NCBI GenBank assembly: GCA_000727475.1
Contig: KL647313.1
Location: 911,665-975,664 of the forward strand
Source: Sarcocystis neurona
Lineage: Eukaryota; Apicomplexa; Conoidasida; Eucoccidiorida; Sarcocystidae
DNA: 64,000 nt
Reading direction: 5' to 3'
Made by a program: the position numbers and the translations under genes. The first letter of the stretch is position 1; every line of letters begins with the position of its first letter. The notes under the pieces are model-generated. The model was not told the DNA's origin. It did no database searches and saw nothing but the letters and a program-made list of their open reading frames with translations. Of this stretch, positions 11,256 to 23,580 are shown piece after piece.

Positions 11256-12593
11256 CGTGGCTGCCTCTACCCTAATGTTGCCTCGTCCACATATAGACGC
11301 AGAAACCGCTGCTGCAGCAGGCTCTGATGGCTACTTCGTCTCTGTCTCTGTGTGTGGGCGTGTATGAGTCTCCACGTCGCCCGCCGCAAGCCCCACCTTC
11401 GGGCGGACGGCCAGGACGTTGCATGCGTCACACAGAGGCAAGGAGCGAGGGTTGGCAGCAGCAGGCGACTGTTGTGTGTTGTGTGTGATGTTGACTGGAG
11501 AGGAAGGCAGCTGCGTTGATACATTTGATTGCCGCAGGTATCTGCTTTCAGTGCACTTTGGTGAGGGGCTGGACATTAGCGACGAAGAGTCTCTTCTCTT
11601 GTCGCTCGTCAAAATGGAACGCATGCACGTAATATAATACGCAGACGGTCGTTGTTGCTGTCTCGATCTTCCCACCGTCTCCCACCTCCTCTTCGGGTCG
11701 TCGGCGCAGGAAGGAACTTCGGCCTCTCCACGCCAAAAAAAAATCAGCGCTGCTGCCGCGCCCGCTGCAGGCACCACCTGCACACACCGTTGACCTTCTC
11801 GCTTCGAAAACTCCCCGCAGAAATATACACCTCCGTAGAGACGTCCTCTGCAGCCCTTCCTCTGCTCAAATATAAACATATATATATTATTATATGTATA
11901 TGTGTTTGAATATGTACACGTGTGTGTATGAGTCTGTGAAGAGAGGAAGAGAGAGACACAGGTAGATAAGGACGTGCGTCCTCTTCCATTTGTCTATATG
12001 TACATGCTCCCATAAATGGGCCTCTGTGTATTACTGTGAATATATATATATATATATGTGTATATGTAATATACCTATGTACGTACATATATGTGTGTAT
12101 ATATGTACCTACGTACGCGCGGATCTATATGAGGATACGCGTGTGTATATATGTGGAACTTATTCCTTTGTGTACATATATATGTGTGTATGTATATATA
12201 TATAGATGTATATATACATATATATATTTGTGAAGAGAGGGAGAGACAGGGATAAGGGATAAACGAAGGAGGAAGAGTTACACGTGTATCGGGAAGAATA
12301 CGTATTCTCCCTACGCCCACATCTTTGTACTAGTCGTCTGCTCATCAACGTGTGTGGGTGTAGGTGCAGAGCTGTATACAGATATATGTATACATATGTA
12401 TAGAAACGTGTGTATGTATATATATAAATGCGCGCGCGTGTGTGTGTATATATATGTAAACGTGTATATATATATATATATGTGTGTATACGTGTGTGTA
12501 GAGAGAGAGACTTGGACCCCAAAGGAGATAGATCAAACAGATAAATAGGGGAAGAATAGAGAGAAAGGAGAAGAGTAAGAAGAAGGAGAGCCG
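11256..12593. repeat. No gene seen; TATG/TA microsatellite
   Basis: From about 11880 to 12500 the sequence is alternating purine-pyrimidine (TATATGTATA, GTGTGTATA). Open frames here are Tyr/Ile/Cys/Val or Arg runs typical of microsatellite translation. 11256-11880 has no supportable exon. Confidence 0.75.
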
Positions 12594-13427
12594 TTGAGCT
12601 GGAGCGCCCGCGTTATCACGTGGTTGCTGCGGCTGCTGGTTCTTTTTGACTGCTGTTTTGCTAGGTCCTTCTGCTACTTACCCTCAGCCTGCAGCAGTGC
12701 GTGTGATGTCCTCAGCAGCAGCAGCGACAGCAGCAGGGAGAGCTGCGTCGACAGGGACAGCGACAGCAGCAGCAGCAGAGGCGTACGAGGAGAGAGCGGC
12801 CGCAGCCGGGCGAACGAGAGAAGCAGCAGGCAAACGAGCAGCTGCTTCGATCTGCGGACAGAAGTTCGAGCTGTGCGCCGTGGGTGTCTGTTGCAGCTGA
12901 ACTACTACGAGAGCAGCAGCAGCGGCAGCGGCGGGACGACTGCGCCAGCTGCATGCAGAGGCAGCAGCAGCAGCGGCGACGGCTGCAGCACGCGGGGCTC
13001 TGCTGCTGAGAGCGGGCGGAGCAGTCAGTGTACGGCGGCAGAATTAAGAAGCAGCAGCAAAAGTCTTTTCTGCTTTTCCGTAGTTGCGAGCAGAAGCGGC
13101 AGCAGCGGCAGCAATGAAAGAAGAAGCCCTTATGCGACGTCCCCCCTGGCAAAATCAGCTACGACGCAGGGCCGCCAGGAGGAGGAGGATGAAGCAGCGC
13201 GCACTAGTTTACAAGGCAGGTGCAGCGGCAACGCCTTCTTACGCAGCAGCAGGAGGGACAGCAGCCAAACTAGCGGCAGCAGCAGGAACAGCAGCAAAAC
13301 GAGCTGCTGCTACGGTGTGGGGCATAGTTATGCGAAGAGCGTTAAAGGCTGGGTGGCGACGCTGCGGTGCATGCAGGGGCATCTCATTTACCGCAGCTAC
13401 TACGAACTAAAAACAGGCGGCTGGTAG
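12594..13427 (+). CDS. Candidate Ser/Arg-rich or Ala/Gln-rich exon(s)
   Basis: A CAG-rich patch with a 277-codon Ser-rich open frame. A second frame at 13084-13410 gives a basic then Ala-rich peptide, and a third is Gln-rich but has stops. No frame is clearly favoured and no domain is recognisable. It may hold 5' exons of the J-domain gene downstream, but no splice chain could be built to it. Confidence 0.18.
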   Translation: MSWSARVITWLLRLLVLFDCCFARSFCYLPSACSSACDVLSSSSDSSRESCVDRDSDSSSSRGVRGESGRSRANERSSRQTSSCFDLRTEVRAVRRGCLLQLNYYESSSSGSGGTTAPAACRGSSSSGDGCSTRGSAAESGRSSQCTAAELRSSSKSLFCFSVVASRSGSSGSNERRSPYATSPLAKSATTQGRQEEEDEAARTSLQGRCSGNAFLRSSRRDSSQTSGSSRNSSKTSCCYGVGHSYAKSVKGWVATLRCMQGHLIYRSYYELKTGGW

Positions 13428-14796
13428 GGAACGGCTGGACAGCAGCAGCAGCGGAAGCAGCAGCAGCAGCAGTGGCAGCGGTAGACGAGCAGCCGAAGCA
13501 GACGCAGATGCTGCAGCAGCAACATACGCAGCAGCAGCAACATACGCAGCAGGAGGCGCACCCGTAGAAGAGCGCGGCAGAAGCAGACACAGAGGCAGCA
13601 ACGACAGCAGGAGAGGCGGAAGCCGCAGCAAGGACAGCAGAAGCAGAGGCAGCGGCAGAGTCAGCAGCAGAAGCACTGCAGCAGCGGGGTGCTGGGTGTA
13701 ACACGGGGGAAGAGAGATGCAAGCAACAGCAGCATCGAGATGATAATGACGTGCCTTGGCGCATGCGCGTGTGTCCTCTCTCTGCTTTTTTGTGTCCTTC
13801 TCTGAGCCCGGGCCTGTCCTCCCTTATTTACGAAAACGGAAGATGAGACAAAATCTCACGGAAGTCTGCCTGAGACACGTCGGCCTGTCTCCGCGTCTCT
13901 GCTGCAGTGGCGGGGACGTGAAAAGGGGATGAAAACGCAGGCGCGCGCGCAGGGGGACGGGGGCCTGCAGTGACAGTCACGTCTCCGCTCTCCCCTCACC
14001 CGGGCGCGCCAGCAAAATGTGCCCTTCTCTCTACGGGACACCAGATATGCGTCACTCGCAAATATATATATATATGGAGACAGATAGACAGATAGATATA
14101 CAAATAGATATAGATAGAGAGAGATGTGTGGAAATGTAAATATAGATACACACATACATGCCGGACTGCATAGTTCTCAAATAAATAATATTTATAGAGA
14201 GGGAGAGGGGAGAGGGAGAGGGACATTGATATATATATGCAATTATATAAGTATAGATATGCATAGATGTGTCTAATATGAGTGATTCGCAAGTATACAT
14301 ATATATATGGAGAGAGATAGATAGATGGGTCGATAGATAGGTCGATTAATATGGATGCCTACATACATATATATATATATATGTATATATGTATATATAT
14401 GTGTATGTATATATATATATACATTCTACAACATACAGATTCGATGTACGCGAACGACTGAAGGCAGTTGTCCAGAAGTCGGAAGGGACATGCAACCAGA
14501 GGAGAGGGTAGCACACTTCTTGTGGGCACACGGTGGTCAGCCGGGCAGAAGCAGCAGCAGCAGCAGGAAGAGAAGGAGGGGCCACTTCTTCCTTTCTCTC
14601 CACAGCAACTGCGGCTGTTTCTGCAGCTCGTTGTAGTTGGCCACTTGTCTCCGTGGGAGCATAGGGAAAGAAAGCAGCAGGGGAACCGTTTTAGCATTTG
14701 CTGCACCCGTTGCGCGCGCGTCGCCTGCTGCTGCTCCCTTGGGAGAGATGGGGACACGTCTGGCGCTTGCTGCTGCTACGTAGTCCTCGGGTTATT
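13428..14796. repeat. No gene seen; CAG patch and TATA/GATA microsatellites
   Basis: 13440-13680 is CAG/GCA-rich and ends in a Ser/Ala-type low-complexity stretch. 14060-14440 carries ATATAT, GATAGATAGA and GAGAGG runs. A short open stretch at 14555-14640 is not enough to call an exon. Confidence 0.65.
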
Positions 14797-15130
14797 CGTA
14801 TAGACTTTCTCTGTTTCCCTGTCTTTGCTGCTCGACGACGCTTCTGCGGACGCCTGCTGCCGTCCCCGCGTGTGTGGCTCCACCTGCTGCTCCTGCTGCT
14901 GCTCCTCGGCGTCGCTAGCGCGCTTCACGACTGCTGCACCGTCTGTGCGCCGTCCCAGGCTTAACGTATCACCGCTGCCTGCTGCAGCGCATGTCTCTGC
15001 TTCTTCGTTGGCGCGCCGGCGGGGCGGTGGAGAGAAAATTTCGTAGAACGCGCGTGGCTGCACTTCGCAGCTGTCACCTGTGCCCTGGGCGACTGTCCTC
15101 CTCCCCTCGCGTGCTGCTGCAACTGGGGCA
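14797..15130 (-). CDS. Candidate minus-strand exon, unknown protein
   Basis: On the minus strand one frame gives a mixed-composition peptide containing PRAFYEIFSPPPRRRANEE and, further on, a Gln/Glu-rich stretch and a Ser run. This is more protein-like than the plus-strand readings, which are Leu/Cys/Ser-rich. The frame is open across the interval. No start codon, confident splice sites or family were found, and no companion exon could be joined, so it may be an isolated exon or a false positive. Confidence 0.3.
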
Positions 15131-16700
15131 TTTCTTCTTCTCGGCTATTTCTCTGCGCGTTTGCTCGCACCGGCCTTCCACACGCCTTTCGCTATTTTGC
15201 GTCTCTTCGTCTTCTTCTTCTTCGCGTGTCTCTCTCTCCTGGCGGAGGGTCACGTCGAGATCGATGGGGTTTCTGCGTCGGGCGTGTGGGTGGGTTCATC
15301 AGGTGCGGCGCGTGTCTCACTGCGAGACTGCTGAGTGCCTCTGCCAAGCGCCGCGCGCTGCGCCACGACCGCGAGGTACGTCCCCCTCCTCGCCTCCCGT
15401 CTCGCCGTCGCTCTCCGTCGCTGCGTCGCCGTCTGTGTCTCTCTCACACAGCAGCAGCCCGCACACACGACGTCTGCCTTGCCGAGACGCCAGTGCGTCT
15501 GTCCCTCTCTTCGAAGGAAACTCCTGTGCTGCGCGCCACCGTCGCCGAGCACTGCGGAGGAGACACACGCACGAGAACAGCAGGAGACGCCTGTCTCACG
15601 TGCACTGCAAGCGGCAGCAGTGCATTCACCGGTGGTGATAGACCACCTCCGACGCTCAAAAGATGACAGCCGCTTTTTCTACGTTCAAGAGTTGTTTTCT
15701 GCGTTTCGGTCGTCTTCAGCAACATTCTGCATGCTTCCCTCTACCACCTGCACATACGTGTTCAAAGGGAGCTGTCTCTGTGTGTATGCGGACAACCGCC
15801 CCCCCTGTGTGGGGCTGCTGCGCTCCGCATCTCTCCGCCGCATTGTTCTCGACGCGCAGCAGCGGAACCACCACGTCTTCCTCTCCGTCTGTCCCTCGTG
15901 TGTTCGTACATTTCTGCATCTCTCTTTGTATGGTAGTGGCCGCTCTCTCCATGCGCGTGTGCTGCCTCATACGGTTTAGCTACGTGCCTGTCTCCCTTCT
16001 CCCTTTAGCTCGGCGTGTCTCTTCTTCGTATGTTGGCCGCTGTGCGCCTGGGTCACATTTTTTATTTGTGCGTACATTTGTCCGCCTGTTTCCCTTCATT
16101 CCTAAGTCATTCTCGACATGTTCGCCGCTCTCTCTCTCTCAAAAATGAATGCATGCAGACCTACTTTTCTCTTTTTCCCCTGCACTGCGTCTTGGTGCGT
16201 CTAGCGTTGTTGTCTGCTGTAGACACACCCGTCTAGTAGACACGGGGCGTGGGCAGAGGCGGCTGGAGTAGACACAAGGGGGTAGACACGTGGATCTGCA
16301 GGCGTCGGTCATTCCGACGAATTTGTGTGGGCAGGCGAACTTTCTTCTGGGAGAATATATATGTATATATATAGTGTACGTGTATATATGTATGTATCTA
16401 TACACACATATATATGTTTCTACACGCGTCCGTTGAGAGAGCGCCGGTGTGTATAATAGGTACAGGGTGCTTGCCCATCTAGCGCATTTGTATTAGCTAT
16501 ACATGTGTGTGCATCTGCAAAACTGCGTGCAACTTGTAGAACACAGGGAATCGTATGGGGGCGTCTTTGTCGCTTCGAGACCCCTGTTATACATATATGT
16601 ATGTGCAGTCCTGGGAGAAGACAGGGAAGGGTATGGAGCTGTTTTTGTCGTGGAAGATCACATCTGCTGCTGCGGCAGTGTGGGGGACGTGCTGCCGCAG
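15131..16700. other. No supported gene
   Basis: 15131-15700 is GC-rich with open frames on both strands but no convincing peptide. 15700-16200 is pyrimidine-rich. 16350-16410 is a TATATG microsatellite. The first copies of the TAGACAC motif lie at 16220-16290. Confidence 0.5.
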
Positions 16701-18122
16701 GTGGAAATGGCGCGCCAACAGCGGCAACAACAGCTGCTGCAGGAGGCAAGGGAGCAGCTCGCAGGAACTGCCGCGCGCATCCCTTTCAACCTAGGTAACG
16801 TGCTGCTCACGCCCTTACAGCGAGGGAGGGGGAGAGTCGCTTTCCTCGCGACAGATATTTTGATCAACAAAAGTGTGGATCTGCGCGCAGGGCTCTGTGC
16901 GTCGTCGACGTTGCAGAGACTTTGGCTCTCCAGGCCACGCCACTTGTTGGCCACGACTGCCCGTGTCTCCATACCTATTTATATATATACGTATATATAT
17001 ATATGTATATATTGCAGGTAAATCTCTCACATCAGGCTCAACAAGTAATCAGACATTAAAGCATATCCGGGGACATCTATATATATATATATATATATCT
17101 GTACATAAAAGTATATATATAAAAGGCCACCAAGTGCCTGTGTATGTGTATGTGTCCAAAGCACCGAGTAGACATATGTATATATGTGGTGACACTCTTC
17201 GCTGTCTCTCTATATATATACGTGTATACGCGGCTTTTCTCTCTATCGTAGATACATCCATATGCGGCTTCTGTCGCCCTCTGTACGCCTTGAGCTCTTT
17301 TTTTTCTTCCTCTCTGTCTTTCTCTTCCTGTATATATGTATATATGTACGACTTCGGATTTGTATATACACATGTGTATATACTCGGCTTCTTGGGGTCA
17401 GCATATCTCTTTCTGCTGGTGGGTGTGTAGACGTGCGTCTCCTTGACATCTGCACCTGTGCGGCTGCTGTTGTGAGGCACCACTGCAACACGGCCGCGGT
17501 TCGTCCTTGCCCTCTCTTTTGCTCTCTTGTCCCCCCATGTGTGTTCGTGTCTACTACCGCGTATCGCGAGGATGTGCGTGGGTAAACGCCCGTGTGTGTC
17601 TACATGTGTGAAGCCCTGTTGAAGCGAGCACAAGACGCTCCCGCCTTGCTTTTTTCGACTGTGGACACGGCTCGTTCTCCAGCGGCGGCCCGCAACGGTT
17701 TCGGCAGTGCAGCGCCGCTGTAGACACGCTGCTCCTTGCAGTTCTGCGTGTTTTTTTTGTAGATACCCCGGCTTTGCGTGCAGGAGCACACGCACGTGCT
17801 CCCTAGAAAAACGAGGAACAAAGTGGAAGAGAGTCGCGTTTTTTCAAAGTAGACACGCTGCCTCTTGTTGCAGAAAATGAGAGAGAGAGAGATGCCTTTT
17901 GTCGGTGTAGATAGGCCGCGTCGCGTTGTAGACACGGAGGCAGCTTGTAGATACGTTTGTCTTGTGACTACGGGAGTCACCTTGTAGACACGCCTCTTCT
18001 GCCTGTACGTGACTCGGGGTCACAGTGGAAACCCGGCCCTTCTCTCCATGTAGACACGCCTCCTCCGCCTGTAGACGGCCGGCTTCTCTGCGCAGATGTG
18101 GGTTTCGCCTTGTAGACACGTG
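16209..18122. repeat. Dispersed GTAGACACG motif cluster
   Basis: Ten exact TAGACAC cores occur near 16220, 16237, 16269, 16283, 17724, 17851, 17930, 17984, 18051 and 18114. Related forms (TAGATAC, TAGACGT, TGGACAC) lie between them. Most of the later copies read TGTAGACACG and are followed by a pyrimidine-rich stretch such as CCTC. Spacing is irregular, so this is a dispersed motif family, not a simple tandem array. Most copies fall in the intron between the exons at 16701-16794 and 18361-18528. Confidence 0.75.
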
Positions 18123-21100
18123 TCCACTCCATGTGGCAGGTGTCTGGCCTCTGCTACTCAAGAAAAGACGCAGTTCTGTTTTTCTCGGGTGCTGCTGCTG
18201 CACGCGGCCTGCTCTTCTTTGCACATGCGCGTCTTGCCGCTGATGGTGCGCCCATGCATCCCTGAAGAAAAGGCAAGCTGTTTCTGTGGGTTTTAAGAAG
18301 GGAGGCTCTACACCCTGCAAAGCCAAAGAAATGCCGTTTTCTTCCCTGTGTTTGCTGCAGCACCAGGCCGGCCACTGCCACCTGCCTATGTTCGCCACCA
18401 CGGCAACGTCATTTCCTCCGTCGCTGCTGCTGCTGCCCGTGCTGCGGCTGCAGCAGGCGCGGCGGCTCGCGGTCGTTTTGGCGTGCGTGAGCGCGGAGGC
18501 GCGGCTGCAGCAGAAGACGAGGAAGAAAGTAAGCGGCACCAAGAGTAGCAGCACCAACTGCAGCACCACAGCAGCAGCAGCAACCGCAACAGCAGCAACA
18601 ACAGCAGGAACAACAGCAGCAGCAGCAACGACAGCTGCAACAACAGCGGCAGCGGTGGCACCGGTGAGCAGCAGCAGCAGCAGCAGAAAGAGCAGCAAGA
18701 AGAGCCTGGTACGCCAAAAGAGCAACAGAGAGGAACGGAGGCCTGTGTCCTGACTCTGTTTCCTGCGCTGCGATCTCTTTTTCATGTATGTGTGTGTGTG
18801 TGGCTGGGACACTGCACGTCCTGAGCCATACACACGTATATATGACCGGTGGCGCGCACACACAGCCGGAGGCCTGTTTGACGCCCCGGTTGCGAACATC
18901 TGTACAGGGGAAGAATACATACGTGCGTGTGAACATCTTTCTACAGGGACGCGCATGCGTACGAATGCGACCTGCGCGCAGCAATCTTCTTGCACAAGTG
19001 TGTACGCAGAGATATGGATGTTGAAGAGGGGGAGGAAGAAGAACGAAAAGAGGGGGAGCAAGTAGCGTGTCACGCTGTCGTAGTGTGTTGCTGCTGCAGT
19101 CAGAAAGGAGGGGAAGAACTCTCTAAACGAGCGATGACCTTGTATATCCGCATATGCAGACAACGACACACGCGCACGGAGAGAGGCAGTGACACAGACG
19201 TGAGACACGTGTGTGTTGCCGACACGCAGGCGTCGCTGCTGTCCGACATTCGGCGCATCCGTCGGCCTGACGCATATGCAGGGGCCCCACTCTTTTTCCT
19301 TTCCTGCGAAGAAAATCCTTTACGTTCGGGCTTACGTATGTGTGTCCGTATAAGAGACATGCACCGGCGGGCGTATATGCATGTGTAGGCAGCTATACCC
19401 GCCGCTGCTTCTACGACGTCTGTACGCGTCCCTATGTGCGTGTGTTTGCGTGGGTGACTTGGGGTGTGTGCGTGTATATATTTGTACAGGATGGGGAATG
19501 ATTGATATGTGTGTGGAGATGTGTACATATGTCTGCAGGGGCGTAAGGTTGCACGCGACCGAAGAAGATACGTGTGAGTTTGGCGTGTCTACATCTGTCC
19601 GTAGTGCGCATGTCTGGAGATTAAATGCAGGGACGTTTGTGTAGACACTCTGCCCCGACACGGGGAAGCGTAGGGGGTGCAGGGATTGCCGCGTACGTCT
19701 ACACAGGACCTGTGTGGATGAATACATGTATGTGTGTGCCTACATATACATATATATGAAGTTGTAGATGTATATGTACATGCACAGGACTTGTGTATAT
19801 GAATACACGTATGTATATAAATATACATTTGTAAGTGTGTATGCACGTGCACAGGATTTGTGTATATGAGTACATGTATGTGTGTATAGGTATACATATT
19901 TGTAAAAGTATATGTACGTGGATGGAAAGGTGGGGTGCATGTGTATGACTGATTGCAGATGCGCTGCGGCAGCAAGCTCGGCAGGACGTGCTGCTGTACA
20001 GCCGCAGCAGCAGCTGCAGGAGTCGTGACACTGTCACTCGGGCTGCTGGATCCGTCAGCGGCAGCAGCAGCGGCTCCCCGGGTGAAGGGAGGAGCCGCAG
20101 TCGACCGTGCACCAGCAGGGAGAGGGAAGACGCAACAAGGAACAGCAGCAGCAGCCTCCGCACCTGCGGAGCTGCGGGAGTAGGGAAAATTGCGGCCTCT
20201 TCATCGCAGCAGGAGAGAGCAGAACGTGCAGCAGCACCACGGGGAAGCGATGGTGGAGATGTCGGTGGAAGAAGAGCAGCTGAAGCAGCAGGAATAGGGA
20301 CCGAGGGAGAGGTGGCCGCGTCAGCAGAAGCACGCCGGGGGGACGAAGACGCAGGAACTGCAACAGAAGGAGATGCGGCAGCAGCTTGTGGAGACGGCAG
20401 CGATGGAAAGGCAACAGCAACGGCGACAGAGGAGGGGAGACGAGTCCTGACGGAGGAGCAGGCGCTGGTAGTGCGCCGCATCCTTGCGCGTAAGGAACAA
20501 CCTGCGTGGAGGATTCTGCAGGTGCGTCCTCATTCGTTCTGAAGGAGCCGAGAAGACGAGACGAACTGGCGTTCACATGTACTTTTTCTGTCCTTCCGGT
20601 GCGCCTGGTGCGGACCTGCGCACGCGTGCACCTTGTTTTGCCGACATGCCGATCGGCGGCACGGCCGAGTTCCTCCTGCTTCGTAGTGCTCTGCTGCTGC
20701 TGCGGTGATGCAGGTGTGTCTTTGCCGCAGCCGGCTGTGTGTGCTGCTGCTGCTGTGGACCGTATATGCTGGCTGGCGTGGTGCTGTGTTATCTGTGTCT
20801 GCCTCTTCTGGTGAAGACGGCCGTGTTTCCACTTGCGATTAAGTGCCGGGTGCAGCGTCTCGTGAAGTGGCGCGGTCTGACAGCGTGTGTGCGCGCTGCT
20901 GCCTTGATGGAGCTGCTGCAGAGCCACTGCTGCTGCTGCTGCGCGACACTCCTCCGGTCTGTGTTGCTGCTCCCCCTTCGTCGCAAAACGAGGAGGAAGA
21001 GGAGGAGGAGGAGAGACCGCTGCCGTTGCTCGCTACGCTGGTGCTGCTACGTCTGCGCTGTAGTGTGTCCTGCTGCTGTTGACCTGCAGGGTCTGCAGCT

Positions 21101-23394
21101 GCTACACGTGCACACACGTGCATATAAGAAAACAGAGGAGCAGAGGACGCTCTTCTTTCAAAGTAAATATATATATTTATGCCCTGTATGGGTGTGTGTA
21201 TGTGTACGTACGTATGCGTGCATGGATTTTCCTGCTACTGCGTGTGCTGCTGCGGCGGCCACGACGCTTGCTACTGCTGCTGCTGTTTTACAGACGCGCT
21301 TTCCTCTGTCGGAAAGCTCAGCGACTCCCCCCAGCGGCGAGATGATGCAACAGCGGGCTCGCACTGCGTTCAGAGAGTTAGCTCTCCTTGTTCACCCAGA
21401 CAAAAATCCTCACCCTCAAGTACGTGTCCACCGTCTTCCCTCTGTCTTCGCCTTCTTCGTGCATGTGACTTTTTATATCTGACATATTTATATATATATA
21501 TATATATATCGAATTGGCGTTGGTGTGTGTGTGTGTGCGAGTATATTGATGTGTGGGCGTTTCTGCGTACATGATTATCACGCCGACTTCGTCTTTTCTC
21601 TGGTCCTTTCGACGTGGTGCAGACGGTCATCTTTTTATCTCCCTCAGTCTGCAGGAAAGTTTGTCAGTATATCGGCGAGCCCCGGGTCATCCGCTTGTGT
21701 ATCCGGATCTTCATATATATATAGTGGTGTGAAAGTACGTATACACATACATTCGTATGTATACTGCGGGTTTGCTGTGAAGGCAGGTATTTCCATCACG
21801 GCAGAGGACCCGGGGCTGTCAGGCTCCATCAGTGGCGTTGTCACGGCGACGTTGGGCCAGTGGTGTGCCGGAGTAGACACGTAAAACGTCGTCCGAGATC
21901 TGGATTTTATGTGTGTATGCTCGCGCGACTCGTATATGTACGTAGAAACGCATCCATACATATATGTGTATATATATACCTGTCTAGATGCAACATGTAT
22001 ACGTATATACCCATCTATACATATGTATCGATGTATATGTATATACATCTATAGTATACCCGTACGCGAACGGTTGACTTAGACTGAAACAGTCGTGCTC
22101 ACGACGAAGAGGCCCCGCTACTTGCCTACAGAAGGTTGCTTTTCGTTGCAGTGTTTCTCTGCCTCGTTTTTGCGTGTTTTCTTTTGAGAAGCGCGCCCGT
22201 GTGCGTGTCGACGTCAGTGGGAGCATCCCAGCGTAGGCGCAGACGTGCCTGCAGGTCTCCACACATGTGCGTAGATGTCTCTGTGTATGTGTGTGTGCGT
22301 TTACGCGTGGCAGCAGCCGTCTGTGTATCCCACTGCAACACGAAAATACGCCCCTGCTTTGCAGTTTGTGGGGATGCGACCTTGGTGAACTTCGCCAGCA
22401 CAGACGGGTAGAAAGCAATTACGAGAACGAGCAAAGAAGATGGGCTTGAATACGCAAACATGACAGATGTAGAGTCCTTGGTGACCCGCAGCTGGGGAGT
22501 GGTATAGCCCGAGCGGATGCCTTACTGCGTCATAGATACCGTCGCCTGCGTCTATACTGACAAGCTCCTCTTCAGTTGCCGTCTTTCTTCGGGCAGGTGC
22601 TCCTTTACTTATGTGTGCGTGTGTGCATACATGTGTATACGTGGTGTGTGTATAGGTTTGTGTGTGTACACATGTACGTACCTATATAAATCCGTCTGTA
22701 TATGTGGAGACGCGTAGATTCGTGCGTAGGCGGGGCACCTCTACGTGTATATATATGTATATATGTGTACTTACAGAGGAAATCACACGAGCGTTGTCTC
22801 CGCTCGAGTGCAGGAGTGTGTCTGAATTGGTAGCTACAGAAGCACGTTCCTTTGTACGCGTATCTGGACGTTACTGTATCTAAGATAGTATGCTGTCTGC
22901 GCCTCTGTTGGACGTTGTTCCTGCCTGTTTTTCTTCTCACGCGCTTCCTCTCAACTCTCCCACGTGTTCGTCCGTGCAGGCCGGGGAAGCGATGCTGCTG
23001 GTGGCAAGCGCCTTCGACTTCGTCATGCGTGGCTCCCGCTAGAGGCATACGAAAGCTGCGTATCTCTCCTGTGCCCCGGGGGCGTTAGGGCGTTTAACAG
23101 CCGACTGGTGTAATATTCGCGGAAAGGTCTTCGAGAAGGGCGTGTAGAGGGAGGCACGCAGAATACACGCGTATAAACGTTATCCACGCACGTGCACAGA
23201 GTGTACAGAGGCACGAGTGCAGGTGTGTGGACGCTGAGCGTGCGTGTCCAGTCCTGACGAGTTTACCTCCATTTACGCAGACGGAAGAAGTCCTCAGCAA
23301 ACTGCAGTTTCAGGGAAAGGAAGCAACGGGATGGGGAGAAGGCACCCGCGGTCCGTGTGTGTTTAACTCCCAGAAGTGGGGGATGAAGTATTAG
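16701..23394 (+). CDS. J-domain (DnaJ/Hsp40) protein, multi-exon, 5' incomplete
   Basis: Exons inferred from GT/AG sites: 16701-16794, 18361-18528, 19959-20521, 21294-21419, 22980-about 23028, and a last exon from 23284. Phases agree at the first four junctions (1, 1, 0, 0). The third exon is a low-complexity Ala/Ser/Arg/Glu linker that ends with LTEEQALVVRRILARKEQ, a typical lead-in to a J-domain. The fourth exon carries the hallmark HPD in ELALLVHPDKNPHPQ, and the fifth continues with AGEAMLLVASAFDFVM, matching helices II-III of a J-domain. J-proteins stimulate Hsp70 ATPase through HPD. The first two exons give a Gln-rich coil and the peptide IPFNLAPGRPLPPAYVRHHG. The 5' end was not found. 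The 3' end is unclear: the exon at 23284 reads TEEVLSKLQFQGKEATGWGE and onward to TAG at 23394 in one phase, or to an earlier stop in another. Confidence 0.62.
19725..19925. repeat. Diverged 60-70 bp repeat with TATATG/GTGTAT
   Basis: Three imperfect units containing ACAGGA(C/T)TTGTGTATATGA(A/G)TACA lie upstream of the exon at 19959. Similar smaller TATA/TG blocks in this gene lie at 16975-17225, 21480-21510 and 21960-22055. Confidence 0.6.
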
Positions 23395-23580
23395 GAAAAC
23401 AACATCAAAAACACAGGTCTGTGACAACTAAACGACTAGCGACATGCGTACTTACAGACGTAAATGGTACGTGTACAGAGACAAGGAGATACGTAGAGAA
23501 AGAAACAGAGTGAAGATAAATATACGGGTTCACACACGCACGTGCATACCTACACACGCGCAGAGCGGGAAGGGTTGCAG

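Noticed and set aside
12036..12522. Several 60-120 codon frames rich in Tyr, Ile, Cys and Val
   Set aside because: Direct translation of TATATG/GTGTAT microsatellite; the same pattern recurs at every such tract in the window.
20055..20927. 290-codon minus-strand open frame
   Set aside because: Antisense to the J-domain linker exon, whose plus-strand splice phases and LTEEQ motif are convincing.
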